DNA from: Dromaius novaehollandiae
Lineage: Eukaryota; Chordata; Aves; Casuariiformes; Dromaiidae
Assembly (NCBI RefSeq): GCF_036370855.1
Contig: NC_088102.1
Location: 18,457,001-18,521,000, forward strand
Direction of reading: 5' to 3'
Length of the DNA: 64,000 nucleotides
Shown: positions 24,221-36,850 of the stretch, piece by piece
How the letters are laid out: every line of letters begins with the position of its first letter
Numbering within the stretch: the first letter of the stretch is position 1
Position numbers and translations under genes: made by a program
Notes under the pieces: generated by a model
The model's input: the letters and a program-made list of their open reading frames with translations, nothing else
Databases searched by the model: none
Told to the model about the DNA's origin: nothing

Positions 24221-26207
24221 TGACGAAGTATATTCAAGAGAGCGACAAAACTTATCCACCTCTCACAGAGGAATTAGTTATGAAGCACATTCTCTGTTCC
24301 GCTGTCCCAAGAGACTTTATTCTTCTATTTTCTTCCACTATAGCTTTTGCAGGATAAGGTAGATAAGGTTTGGAAGGGATGTGGAGTTTGTGTTTTTTGT
24401 GTTGTGTTTTAACTTAATATTGTCTGCCAGAATAACGGTGAGAACTGCAATTACAATATATTTCAAGAATACAATAATGAAATATACTATAAAAAGAAAA
24501 GAAGTCTTCCAGAGATAAATTCACTGTTTATGCGACTGTTGTCAGTTTCAATTAAATTTTCAAGTATTAAGCTCTGAACAGAGACAAAATGGAGTATTGT
24601 TCATTTGTTTTTAATCTCCAAGCATTAAGAAGTCTATTTTTAGAAAGGTAATCTTTCCTGAAAAATATGAAATTTTAATCTCTCCTACCTTGAACTGTAT
24701 GCAGAAAATTCCTTAAATTGTTCATAGATGAAATTAAATGTGTGTGTCTGTGTGTGTGTATAAACACATCTGTCTACGTATCAATATATAGGTATATATT
24801 TATATGTTTTTATACAGAGATATTCACTGTTACCAACTCTCAATATATTCTCATGGTGTTTTCCTTAAAGATCCAGCTTCCAGAGTCAGGTAATTACCTA
24901 AATATCTATTTGAATTTTAAATAAAAGTACGTTCGTGCCTGACACATTCAGAGACTCAAATGCAGAATAAACAGTTTGAAACGAACGAGGATTTAAATGC
25001 CTAAGTGAGAGGAAAGGATCAAAAGGCTTTGTAAGTTTTATCAAACAACACAAAACAAATAAAGACAGCGTATTTTTAATTTAATTTATTTTAAGCCAGT
25101 ATTTTGATTTTTTGATACTTGCACATGATTTCTGGCATGAGGTTGTCATTAACTGCATTTTGATAGAGGCCATAAACTGCACATGAGAGATCAGAAAACT
25201 CTTGCAATGTCTCAGACTTTAGTTTTAATTACTAAAGGCATATCTGAATTGAATACTCTACCATGAAATGAAGGAGGCAAGGGAGAGGGAAGTCTGACTG
25301 GTGAGCCAGCAATAATCTCAGTAAGAAAAAAGACAAACATAACAAGTCAAATGAAGCAGGAACAGGAGAGGGCAAGCTTCCCTGGCACTCAGGGCTTTTC
25401 AACCCACATGGTGTTCTCTGGGGATCTAACACTACCCACAGGCTAATCTAACCGAGATGCAAGGAAAAGATCTGGAGCCCCTGAGCAGGTCCTGCTCAGG
25501 GACTGACCTTACATCTTTCAGATTCAAACAGCAGATGAAGCCCTTCAGGCTCAGATATGTGCATTTAACAGCAATAGTTAGACCCCATTAAATGTAACTT
25601 GTCCCTAAATCTGTGTTCTCTCTATGCATTAATCCTCATGAATGACTGTGAAATAGATAATTGCTTGAGAAAAGAGTCTATGTAGGATTAAACTGAACCA
25701 TTAGGCTCAACTCAGATAAACTGCACCATGTATCCCTGTTGGCACAGGATGATTTCTGGAGCTGTTCCTCAGGACTCCTGGGTTAACTAGCATCAGCCAA
25801 AACACGCTGAATGGAAGAGATGTCTGTTGTGCACAGAAAATCATTTCTGTGCACAAGAGTAACGTAATGTTTGTGCATCACTTCAGCACTCAAAAGATAG
25901 CTTGTATAAGTGCTGAGGTCTTTTGCTGACACTCTGCAGGGGAAGAATTTCAACTTAGGAGAAAAGTATCAAAACTTGGCCTCTGTGCTGAGACTTACAA
26001 ATGCAAAGAAAACTTCCTGTCTTGCCTTCAGTGTTACCAACACTCAGCAATATGTACAGAAAAATCAAGCAGGCCAAATTAAAATACTCTCTTTGCACAC
26101 AATTATTGCCCTTAGGATAGGATGAAAGAAGAAAGAACATAAACTGGTGATAATCATGATATTCCCTGTCCTGTAGGAGGGTCCCGGCCTATTCCGAAGA
26201 GGAAGAT
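24221..26207. other. Intergenic sequence, no gene supported
   Basis: AT-rich sequence with a short TG-rich tract (24739-24760). No exon or further transposon is recognised. Confidence 0.6.
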
Positions 26208-26299
26208 GTAGAGTAGAGTAGGATAGAATTAAAATAGGACAGGACAGGACAGGACAGAGTAGAGTAGAATCAAATCGAATAGAATCGAATAGAATAGAT
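26208..26299. repeat. Mixed pentanucleotide microsatellite
   Basis: An array of 5-bp units starts as (agagt)n, passes through four copies of aggac (26236-26255), and continues as (agaat) and (cgaat) variants. The units differ by single substitutions, so the array looks like one repeat drifting into sub-families. Pentanucleotide arrays of this (TAGAA)n type are common in bird genomes. Confidence 0.85.
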
Positions 26300-27497
26300 A
26301 TTAGCAGTTATGGTAGAAGTGATCATGATGTGATCAGAAGCTTGGCTGAAGCCACCAGCACATATCACTTTTGCCATGTGGCATATGACAAATGCATTTC
26401 AGTCATCACTGACTTGGGTTAATTCGAAATGAGAGACTGAGTGGTGAAGAGCTCTGGGCTTCATTACTAGTGCTATGAACCGAACAGCATAACCAGCTTG
26501 TGATGTTAATACTTGTTTTTTTCCCCTCCCCAAAATGGAATAATGAACACTTCAGGGAAAAATCAGCACCAGGAAATGCAGTTGTTGTTTTTACAAATCT
26601 GTAATTTTCTTCTTATTCTGAGAATTACCTCAATTAGCTCCTTGGATGTTAGTTTTTTTATTACATTTGTCAGTATCTGTCAGAGTAAAAAAATATCTCT
26701 GATAAATGCTCTCAATTACTATTCTAGTGTAATCTCATTAGCCTCTAAAAGAACAAATTACATAATTTGTTGCCATAGCAGTGGAGTTTACAGAAATGAG
26801 TGGTGACCTGCATAGAGAATTAGCACAAACCTGATGAGCATATACCAGGACTATTATAAAATCAGAATTTGCTTTACTAGCCCTAAGAAACACAGCATTA
26901 ATGTCAACTACCATGCCTTATTTATGAAAATTAGTGTCACCCTGGTTGAATTAGATCCCCTTCCAATAACTTGATTTATTTATTGCCTGTAGTCTCAGAC
27001 TTGTGCAGAACTGTCCATGCCAACCACCTATACCGCTAAAGTAAAAGCATACTGTAATATTAGTGAAGCTTTGAGAGTTATGAGGAAAAATGTCCAAAAT
27101 TGCCTTCTTAACCTTATCAAGGCATCACGGCCGTGTCACAGATATGACACTGAGATGGACAACAGGAAACCCAGAGCAAAAATTTTATTTTGCTTTACTA
27201 TTTCTGCACATAAGTAAAAATGCCAGAGCAGTTCAAAGAACACTGAAAGCCCCATTTCTGTCTGAGAAAGGATTCTGCTGGGCAGAAACAGTGTCATAAG
27301 AGAAGGCATAAGATTTTCTAGGGAGGAGGTGAGGAAAAGCTATGCAACTTTCAACACTGCTAAAATCCTAGGCATTTTATTGCATGTAAACCTCCTGTGT
27401 ACCGTGTTTGTGACCCACACAGGGAGCAAGCCTTGGCTCAGGAACAAAAAGTGTTGACTGACCTTACTCATGTCCTTCAAGATTAGTGTGCTAGTAG
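26300..27497. other. Intergenic sequence, no gene supported
   Basis: AT-rich sequence. The frames at 26513-26806 and 27017-27299 have no recognisable domain. Confidence 0.6.
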
Positions 27498-27645
27498 CTT
27501 AGTATCCTATTATCCTAGTACTATTGTAGTACTTAGTACTAAATAGTACTGTTACTACATAGTATCCTAGTACTATTGTAGTACTTAGTACTAAATAGTA
27601 CTGTTACTACATAGTATCCTAGTACTTAGTACTAAATTGTGTAAA
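27498..27645. repeat. 52-bp minisatellite built of AGTACT palindromes
   Basis: Two full 52-bp units (27516-27567 and 27568-27619) appear identical. A partial third copy from 27620 lacks an internal 11 bases. A degenerate lead-in precedes the array. Each unit contains several copies of the palindrome agtact and of ttagtactaa, so single strands could fold into many alternative hairpins. The missing block in the third copy is flanked by tagtact-type repeats, consistent with slippage between palindromes. Confidence 0.88.
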
Positions 27646-30600
27646 TTGTATCCTAGGTATTATCCTCGTATCCAATTTAAAGTCAGCTAGCTGGTCCCTC
27701 CTCCAGGTGAAGATACCAAAGTGGCTTGCTCCAGATGGGAGTCTGGGAGCTACAAAAATGAACTGAAGTGGTCTATCACACAGGAGAGCTTTGGGGCAAA
27801 ACAAGAAGTGAACTAAATCGACAGAAGAGGTGCACTCTTAGAGCAACCTGTAGGAAAGCTGCTGCAACTTAGACAGGAGTGTCCACATTTTTCTCATCTG
27901 CCAATCCTTAGAAATTTTCAAGCGGAGGTGTTCACCAATCTATAGCAAATTTAAGCCTAACTGACAACTGGTTGTTTTCCCCAGTTACTTTTTGTAGACC
28001 CAGTGAGTCTATGCACCATAAGCTGAATACTACTGGATCTCTTAAGTAATAGTGGGACCTCACCTGGAGCATCCATGCTTGGGAAGAGGCAATATAGTGG
28101 ATGAAAGGTACCATTAACACTCCTCCTTACTCAGAGCTGTAATGAACATTTTAGCATAAATCTGTACTGCAGCACATAACTATAACCACAGGCCATGTAG
28201 ATATTCCAAAGTTTAATTCAACTCAAGACCTCTTGTCTTAGCTAGAATGGCTGTCATTATGTTTTTATGGAAGCTCAGACTTTGGCAATTTACCATTAGG
28301 AACTACTGCTGGTAGCCAGTTTGAGGCCAGCTCTGGTACATCTGTAAGAAATGCAAACCATTGTTGTAGATACACCATGAGAAACACAGCAGGGATCTTC
28401 CTTCAAAGGTCTACATCCACCTGCTGCTAACATGCTGCCTGACCCTGGGCAGATGCTTTGTTTGGTGGTCCCCATCTGTATAATTACAGGATGATGGGGT
28501 TTGCCCCTCTTTGCAAAGCACTCCACTGATGTCCTCACATGAAGCACAGCACTGTTCAGAGAGCCCTCACCTAGCAGGGAGCCCCAGCACTGTGATACCC
28601 AGTGTGCTGCAAGTATGGTCATTGCCACTGAAATGCGATTGCCAGATATTAAACACTGTCTAGCTTTTTTACTGAATTTCATCAAGTACAATTCTCACTG
28701 CTCCACTCACATACTCTGAGTATTCATTATAACCAGGCAAACCTATTATTTGTTATCAGAATTTAAAAGGACAAGTACCACAACTGAAAGGTGTCATGTC
28801 TTACTGGTTTATTTAGTTACTACCAGGTGAGATATAGATGACAAAATTAGATGCTTTATCCAGCACAAGTAGGCACATTGAAATATTTAAAACAGTCTTT
28901 TACAAAAGATTTTGCAAAATAGGCTAATTGATTTCAGTGGATATACCTACGGTATGCAAGAGCAGTGTTTCACTATACTTGCCCACCTATATTACACTTA
29001 CTGGCATGGTTTTTTCTCTGAATAGCAGGAATGTAGGTCCCCATCCAAAACTCATTAAAATCTGCAGGAAACCTTCCATACACGTAACAGGGCCTCAGAT
29101 CAGGCTGTTAGATTCAAGTGACAAAGCTATAATGTTCCATAAAAAATAAAGCACCACCACTTCCTTTAAACTATCAAAGTGTCTCCATTTTCACGCTGAA
29201 AACTCAAATTATGGTTTAAGGCCTGAAGGGAACTCAAACATTTTATATGAAAATCATACTTCAGAAATACAGCAAGAATGTACACTCTTACTTAACCAAA
29301 AAAAGAATTCATTCAAAACCCTTCAGAATCTGTTTTGATATTATTGTGGATTGTCTTACAGATGACTTTAATGGAGTTATAAATCATATTCAACTAATCT
29401 TTAGGCATCACAAAAGATTAATACTCCATGTTTTTCGAGGCAGACATGAGCTCATTAGAAGGCATTCCTTCATAACATGAATAATACCATAATATGACAT
29501 AATGAATATTATTTATTATACTCATTTCAAATATAGTCTGGACTTTAAAGTATTTATCATAGCATTTATTATAAACAGCATACATGGCAAAAACTTTCCA
29601 ATATCAGAAATTTAAATCTAAAAATTGAAAATAAAGCATCTGACAATCACAACCTGCAGAAAAACATTTATTCTGGTAGAAGGGTAGACTTTGGGAAAGA
29701 TATTTTTGTATCGTTACACCATTTTGTATGAGGGTACAGTTCTACAATATCTGCAAATGTGTATAGCTTTCTGATCTGTGACTGTCCCACAGGACTGGAA
29801 CTTTAGCCATATTCCCTATTTGGATTCTTTTTCATACAGAAAGAAGGTAGCATATATAAAACCTGAACTTATTTTTCAATCATTTTGTTTTAAACTGACC
29901 CTCAAGCCATGGTGTTCTCCCTTTAAAGAGATTCCAAGCTAGGAGTATCTACAGCATATCTGAGCCTCCAGATCCTGATTTGGAAAGAGTGTCTTCTATT
30001 TCTTTTTATAGCTTGGAAGGTGGCACAGGAACCATCCAGCCGGTCCAAGAACTGCCAGTGAAAATGCTGAGAATCCAATGATAGTCTCCTAAGTTAAAGG
30101 AAATAAGGTTAAATGAAGCTAAACAAACTGGAATGCTTCTAGGGTAAGCAGTCTATTGCTAACCAGATTATCTGATATTATTGAACTTCTGCAGCTATAA
30201 TCCCAGAAACGTGATAGATTCTAAAGGAAAAATAATCCACAGGGGATTATATTAAATGTTTGGACTAGAAGCACTAGTAATCCATTATGAGTTAGAAAAA
30301 ATTATCCTAGTCCCTGACATGCACGGACACACGCATAGACAAAAGATATTTAGAAACATTCAGAAGAGAAAGCAAATTTATTATTTTCCTAGAGATCCAA
30401 TATATTTCATGCCAAGGTGGTGAGCTTTTTATGAATAAAATCTTTACAGAAACAGTATTATTTGCTTGAAAGTTACAGTAGTGCAGCTCACCACTAATCA
30501 TATATGAGAACTTTGGGTAACTACCAACACTGGGAGATGATGTAAGGGGGGAGGGAGTTGCTGCTAACAATTAACTTTTGAGGGCTATGTCTTATAAAAT

Positions 30601-33600
30601 CACATATTGGAGCAGTTCTGCTGGGGAAAATAATCAGGACTCACAAAAGCCATTCTTCAGAAATGGGATTTTGCTCCATATCTGTCTGTAGGCCACTATG
30701 AAAGTATTCTCTTTCCCTTGGGAATGAGCTTGCCTTCTTGGAGGTGGGAAAAGAGGAACTTTTGTGAGGAATAGAGGGAAGCTCTTGGGGAGAATTGGCT
30801 TCTATCAGGGGGACAAGTCTGAAGAAAACCTGTATTTTATATATGGCACAGATCAGTGAGAAGAACCTCTTCTGAGAAGACTGGGCCTTACGCCTAAGCT
30901 ATGAGTGACGAAAGAAGATGTGAGGACACAAAGAGAATACTCACCAGCAGTCCCACATTCTCCTTGGGTGGATAGCTGTGGATGCAGCAGCTGCCCCAAC
31001 TGACAGACCCAAAGCAGAAGAGTCGGGATCCTCGATGCATTACAGGGCCCATCATTTTATCCAGGTGAGGGGAGAGCCCAGCTGGGAAATTCTGTCCAGA
31101 CAGTAACTACTGCTGTGAGAGGCTTTGCAGTTCTTCGTTTTTTTCTCCTGTTCAAAGTCTGTAGGATGCTGAATACTTTTCAGTAAAAGTAAGGAGTCCT
31201 GCTACTTTACAGTCAAGTCCCTTTATTTTTAAATTGCATGCATGAAGCATCAACATAAACCAAAATCTACCAGGTAGATGCTGTCCTCACCAACAGCAAG
31301 AGTGTACTTATGTGCCTGCTCTTTCTTGGAAAAAAACACCTTTGGATCACTGCAGCCACCTCCCACAAGCTCACTTAGTGATGCTGCTGAGCCCAGCAGA
31401 TGGGAGGAGTCTGTCTGTGCTGTTGATGCTGAGACAAAATGGAAAAACTGTCTGTCCTCATAACTACTACAGCCTTAAAATTCCTGCTTTCCTTACCCTA
31501 TGTTCACATTGTGTGTACCTCTTCAAACAAATTATTTGCACACGAAATTATACACTCTCTAAAATTCCCATTTGCCCACACTTGTAGTTCACCTACCACC
31601 TTCTTCCACAGAAAGATCTGACTAATAAATGACTGGCGCCTCAAATAAAACAGTTACCTGCACCTCACTGCAGAGAATATTCCTCCATCTCCTATCTAAA
31701 ATTCAGTTGTACAAAGAAGATACGGAGAGGCCAGCTGGGATACCAGGCTTCCACAGTGGGGAAAGATGGCCAGGTAACATCAAGCCACCCATCTGGGTCC
31801 AGTATCAAAGCAGAATGTGTGTCAGGGTTACAGACAAAGGAAAAAAAATGTTATGAGCATTACTGGTAGGAGACTGTATAAGAACAAAAGTAGCTGGACA
31901 AGTACAGAGAGGGATGTGTCCATGCCTCCACACTCAGAGCTGGATGGATGCTGTAGAGTTACAGTGGTGTGGCTCTATGCCCCAGTTTAGGATCTCTTAG
32001 CCCAGCATTAGCACCATGCTAACTTGGCAACTCGACTTGCAACCTGGAGCCAGCTTATGACAAGTCAGCTTTCAGCAATAGCAATCAGATGTTTGACAGT
32101 GTAAGATGTGTTACTTTTGCACTTGGAGGTTAACAGATGGGAAAGTAAATAATCCTCCCCTCAGCTACGGACTGTGCCACTTTCATTACAAGTATTTTTA
32201 TTAGATGATTTTGTGCTTGTTAGATGCAGACGTGAAGATTTACACTTGGTTTCAATACAAGTACAACTTCATAGATTCCCTATTAATTTCTGTCTAAATA
32301 TATTTTATTAATTTCTTCTACGTTTTCTTCTGTCTTTAATTACCAAAGCTTGAAGCGGACAACTATGAAATCCTTCTCTAGGCTTTTCATGCAAAAATAT
32401 CTGCCAAGCTCTTCTCCAAGACAGCCTGCAATGCGGTGGTGGTGGTGAGAGCATCAGTCTGAGTTTTTTGACAATGTGTAGAATATGTTATCAAGGTGTA
32501 AAAAGCAAAGAGTTGCAATCTACACAAACAAACAATAGTGGATCAGTGATTAAACAGACATGTCTGGCATGTATTTTACCAATTCTGTGGGAGTTTTTTC
32601 TCAGCAAATTTACTTACTCCATTCTATGGAGGAAGAGACAACAAGTTTTTTCCTGTGAATCCTCCCTGTTCACTCAATATTTTAACTGGGTGTAACAACT
32701 ACAGAATTTGTCCAGCAAAAATATGTCTGACAGGCATACAGTATACATAGTTCTGAGGAATACACTGAATAATGAAAAAGACTTACAAGTACTTACTTAC
32801 CTGACTTTTTATTCCCATCTTATTTGAGTCCTCATTCATTTTTTTAAATGTATTTCCTTTATTATTTCTGTATTTTCTATTTCCTAGAGGTTTTTCATAC
32901 TCTATTATTCAGAGTGTTTGTGTACAGGAGAGAGCATGGATTACTAAGATCCCAGAGAAGTTGCAGACACAGTTTCCTAGACAAAGTTATGGAGGAGATG
33001 CTGGGAAGTGGTGAATTCTCTTGAGTGCAATTGGGAAAATCACTATGAGGGTTGACTCTTCTTCCCTTGTGACCTGATATTCATTCTTTACTTTACAGCA
33101 CTGCCTAAGGCATCAGTGACCTGCTCTCCGTTAGGATATTAACAAACAAATACACCTATAAAATTACTTAATTGAATAACTTACCGTTTGCATTTAACTA
33201 GGAGTTAAATTCTGTCCTGCATCACTTCAGTTTAATCATTTGAACATATTCAAAGTGAGTGTACAGTATTATTATTGTTTGATCTCTTTTTTCATTCATA
33301 TAGTTATGCAGATAAATACTTATAATCCAGGGTAGGGAAAATTCACTTAGTGTCTTTTCATACAATATGGATAAGGAGAAAGAGATCTCTCTGGTGATGA
33401 CTAAGTAGGGCTTGTTCCAGCCAGAATAGAGAGAAAAAAAATATTTCATTTTTTGCATGCACCTCTTTTACACTTTTCCTCCTTTCCTCCTTTTCCCTCC
33501 ACTGAAGGGCTGAAAAAAAGAAAGGGATGTTTTGAAATGTCAAAACTGGGTAACATCAAAACTTGATAAAAGTTATAAAACTTTTCTCCATTTCAAAAGA

Positions 33601-34892
33601 AGTTTTAAATCATTGTTAAAAAGGTTTTTTAAAATCATTTAATCATCTATTTGTTTTCAAAAAAGGCTCATTTTCACAGGAAGAAACCCTCTTTTTGATG
33701 AAGTATAGTGACATTTTCTCATATCTGTTCAATCAGTAATGAAAGGCCATTTTTACATGAATTGTGGAAAATGCTTGTGTTTACATATTCCATATCTCTT
33801 AGTATACTATGCTGTAAAAGGCCCTTCTACTAACCTGAGTTAATTCCTTTAGTATGAACTCTCCTGCGTGAGGACTTCACCCAAAATACCAAATAAGATA
33901 GGTTGACATGATCCAGACAGATTTTCATTTGTTATGTAGATCAACTAAATCTGTATACTTCAGTCTTATATAAATATGTTTAAAGTAATTAGAGACCAAA
34001 AGACTGATTTGCATTCAGCAACTATAGCAGTATCAACTAAATAGGCAATAAATAAACCTAAGCAAACAAAAATTCTGAGACAGACTCTCCAATATCAAGA
34101 GATTGCTCTAGATGTATAGTCCTCAGATATTTTAAAATAACAATATTCAGGTTCTTCCATTTGTTTTCAGGTATTCTGCTTTTGGGGTTTGTGCTTTCTG
34201 TATGAACTTTACTTTTCTCTACAGCCGTGAGGATTAGAAACTTTCTGAAGTGAAACTGAGATTCTCTTGTCATCTTCCAACTATCTTTTTGCACAGACCT
34301 CACTAGCATTACTCCTGTTTTAAAAACAAATCAGACACTGCCCTACAGTAGCAACAGCTACTCTCATAAATCTTACATGGCTTGGCAATTATCTTCCAGC
34401 TTTCTGTGGGTTCGCTGGAAAATTAGATAAAATTTATTTTTCTAACAAACCTCCCACTACTTAGCTGTAAAGCCAAATGCATCTTCTGATACCCCTTGCT
34501 TTCAGCAGTGCCTCACCCTGGCATTTAGGGCCAGTCTGTGTATTTTTACATAGCAGTAAACAGTATTTGTCAAAGTACTCAAAAAGGCTCAGCTCAACAC
34601 TTTCCAGACGCTCACTCTCCTCCCTCGGCCTATACGTTTCATATGACAATCACATCATTCGAATCTGAAATCACTGCACAGATTGCCTCTTCACCTATTT
34701 TACAGTGGATGACATACTTTATCAAATTACATAACTACAATATATGTTGCAACTTCTTTGGCAGGTAGTCTTCAGGACCCATTATCACTAATATACAGAT
34801 CTGTAGTTTTTTCAGTCTTGATAAAATATAATGAACAATGACATTGTTGGGGAGAGAAATGTTAACCACTCTCTTTTTTCCTGATCTCCTAC

Positions 34893-34924
34893 AAATACTC
34901 CCACAAATAAATACTCCCACAAAT
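34893..34924. repeat. 16-bp perfect tandem duplication
   Basis: The unit aaatactcccacaaat occurs twice in immediate succession without mismatch. It is probably a recent slippage event. Confidence 0.85.
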
Positions 34925-36765
34925 AAAACTCTTGATATTATCTTTGAAAGTCTATTTCTGATTCTTTGCATTTTCACAAATGAAAACATTTACATAGAGT
35001 TGGACTGAACTACTTTCTGAACGATCACTAGCTTAAATCATTAAAGATGTATCAAGATACAGAGGGATTGAAACAGAGAGTCTTGGAGCAATGCAAATTT
35101 AGGACAATTGTACTGATGTTGATTGTACTTAACCAGTATGAACACGGTGACTGTAAGCACCCAATTTTAAAAAGAAGTCACAATAATTACGCTGTTTTTG
35201 CTTTTTTTTTTAATGAGAAAAATTAGAGTAGAGTCAGCTTCAAATATTGTAACTTCCCTGCCACAAGTTTTATATTTTGGAAGAAAATCAAGGTCCTATT
35301 TCTACTTCTTGGACACACCATAAAATCTACCTTCAATAACTTAAATACACTTGATATTTATAAATATGCCTTATGTCAGGAATATTCTATTTTTCCTAAA
35401 TTGCAGATCGATAATGAATATAGCAGAATATTGATGGTTTGGTGGTGATGCTACTCTTAGCCACCTCTTCAAATGCATAATAACACATATTCCAGTTTGC
35501 AAATAGATAACTGTTCTAAAGTTTATTTCTAGGCAGGTCATCATCTAGATGCATTTTAACATAAATTCATGAGCTTTTTATTCTGAACCTTATTAGCACA
35601 TTTGCATAGACTTTTAGAAGCAGTTTGGGGAAAAAAATGCTGAAAGTGTTTTTTTTAAGAATGCAGCAAAGGTCCTTGGCTAAACTGAGTCCCAGCGTAA
35701 CTAAAAACGAGTGCAGTACCTGGAGACATAGGGTAACTTCTGTCTCATCCAGCTCCAGCCTGGGGCTTTTTGTGTCTTTACAGTGCAGGCACTGCCACCT
35801 GGGGGCTGCAGAGCTGGTCCTCCCTGCAACTGTAAAGGGAAGAGCTCGCTAAGCTCAATGAAGTTGCTCCTCAGTAACATGCACGTATGAGAGAAAGGAA
35901 ACAGATGCCGGAATCAGATGCTGCATGTTTATAATCCAGAATACGTGTTGCTCAAGAGCATTACCAAAGCAGACTTAATAACACCCAAGTCACCATTACA
36001 TTTTGAATAAAGAAGCCATTTTCAAGTTAATTATGTGTATCCTTTTGCCCTGAGCATTTGGCCAGTATTTGATTCTCTATAGGTTGTTTCTGCCTGGAAG
36101 AAAAAATGGTATTGAAGGCACATACTTCTTTAATACAATCCTTTATCTTTTAAGAAAAGCAGCTGGATAATTCCTGTGTCCTTGAACACAGCCATAACGA
36201 ATTTCTTGTTCATAATTCTACAACTGTTTTTACTCCAGAAAGAAATAAAGTCTCCTTTTCTCTCAACTCCAGTCTCCGGTAGGTTCATCCCCCGGACTTC
36301 ACTGAGGCATCTAAGTTAGGAGCATGGTCTGCATAGATTCCTTCTACTGTTCTTTTTGATTTCTTCAATGTACAGATCTTCCCTTATTCCCAGTGTGCAC
36401 CTAAGATCTGAATTTACCATGCAGCTGCCCTTCTTCCTCTACTAAGTTTAAGAAGAGTCCAGCGTACCTGTGTTCCTAACTGAGGCACCTTGCTGAAGTA
36501 CTGACATTTGATGGGATGAATCTCTCTCTTACAGCTGCCAAGCTCAGAAAATCAACCAGGCTTTCCTGATTGGTGTGGGACCTAACAATATGCCTGCTAA
36601 TACACGAAAACTGCTTCAACATTTAATAAACCTGTTCCACATAGTGTGTACACATGTGGAGAGAGTATGTTCTTGATTTTGTCATTGTATTACACTAAGA
36701 ACAACACAAATAATATTAATGACATAAGAAAACAATGGATCTAGCTGCACAGACTTCATAGGCTT

Positions 36766-36850
36766 AAAAATACAGAGGAGGAGTACAAGAGGAAAAATAC
36801 AGAGGAGGAATACAAGGAAAGAAGAAGAAAGGAGAAAGGAGAGAATAGTG
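36766..36850. repeat. Purine-rich tract with a 27-bp direct repeat
   Basis: The unit beginning aaaaatacagaggagg is repeated at 36766-36792 and 36793-36817 with few changes. It is followed by a G/A-only-like run to about 36850. The whole tract is nearly all purine on the plus strand. Confidence 0.8.
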
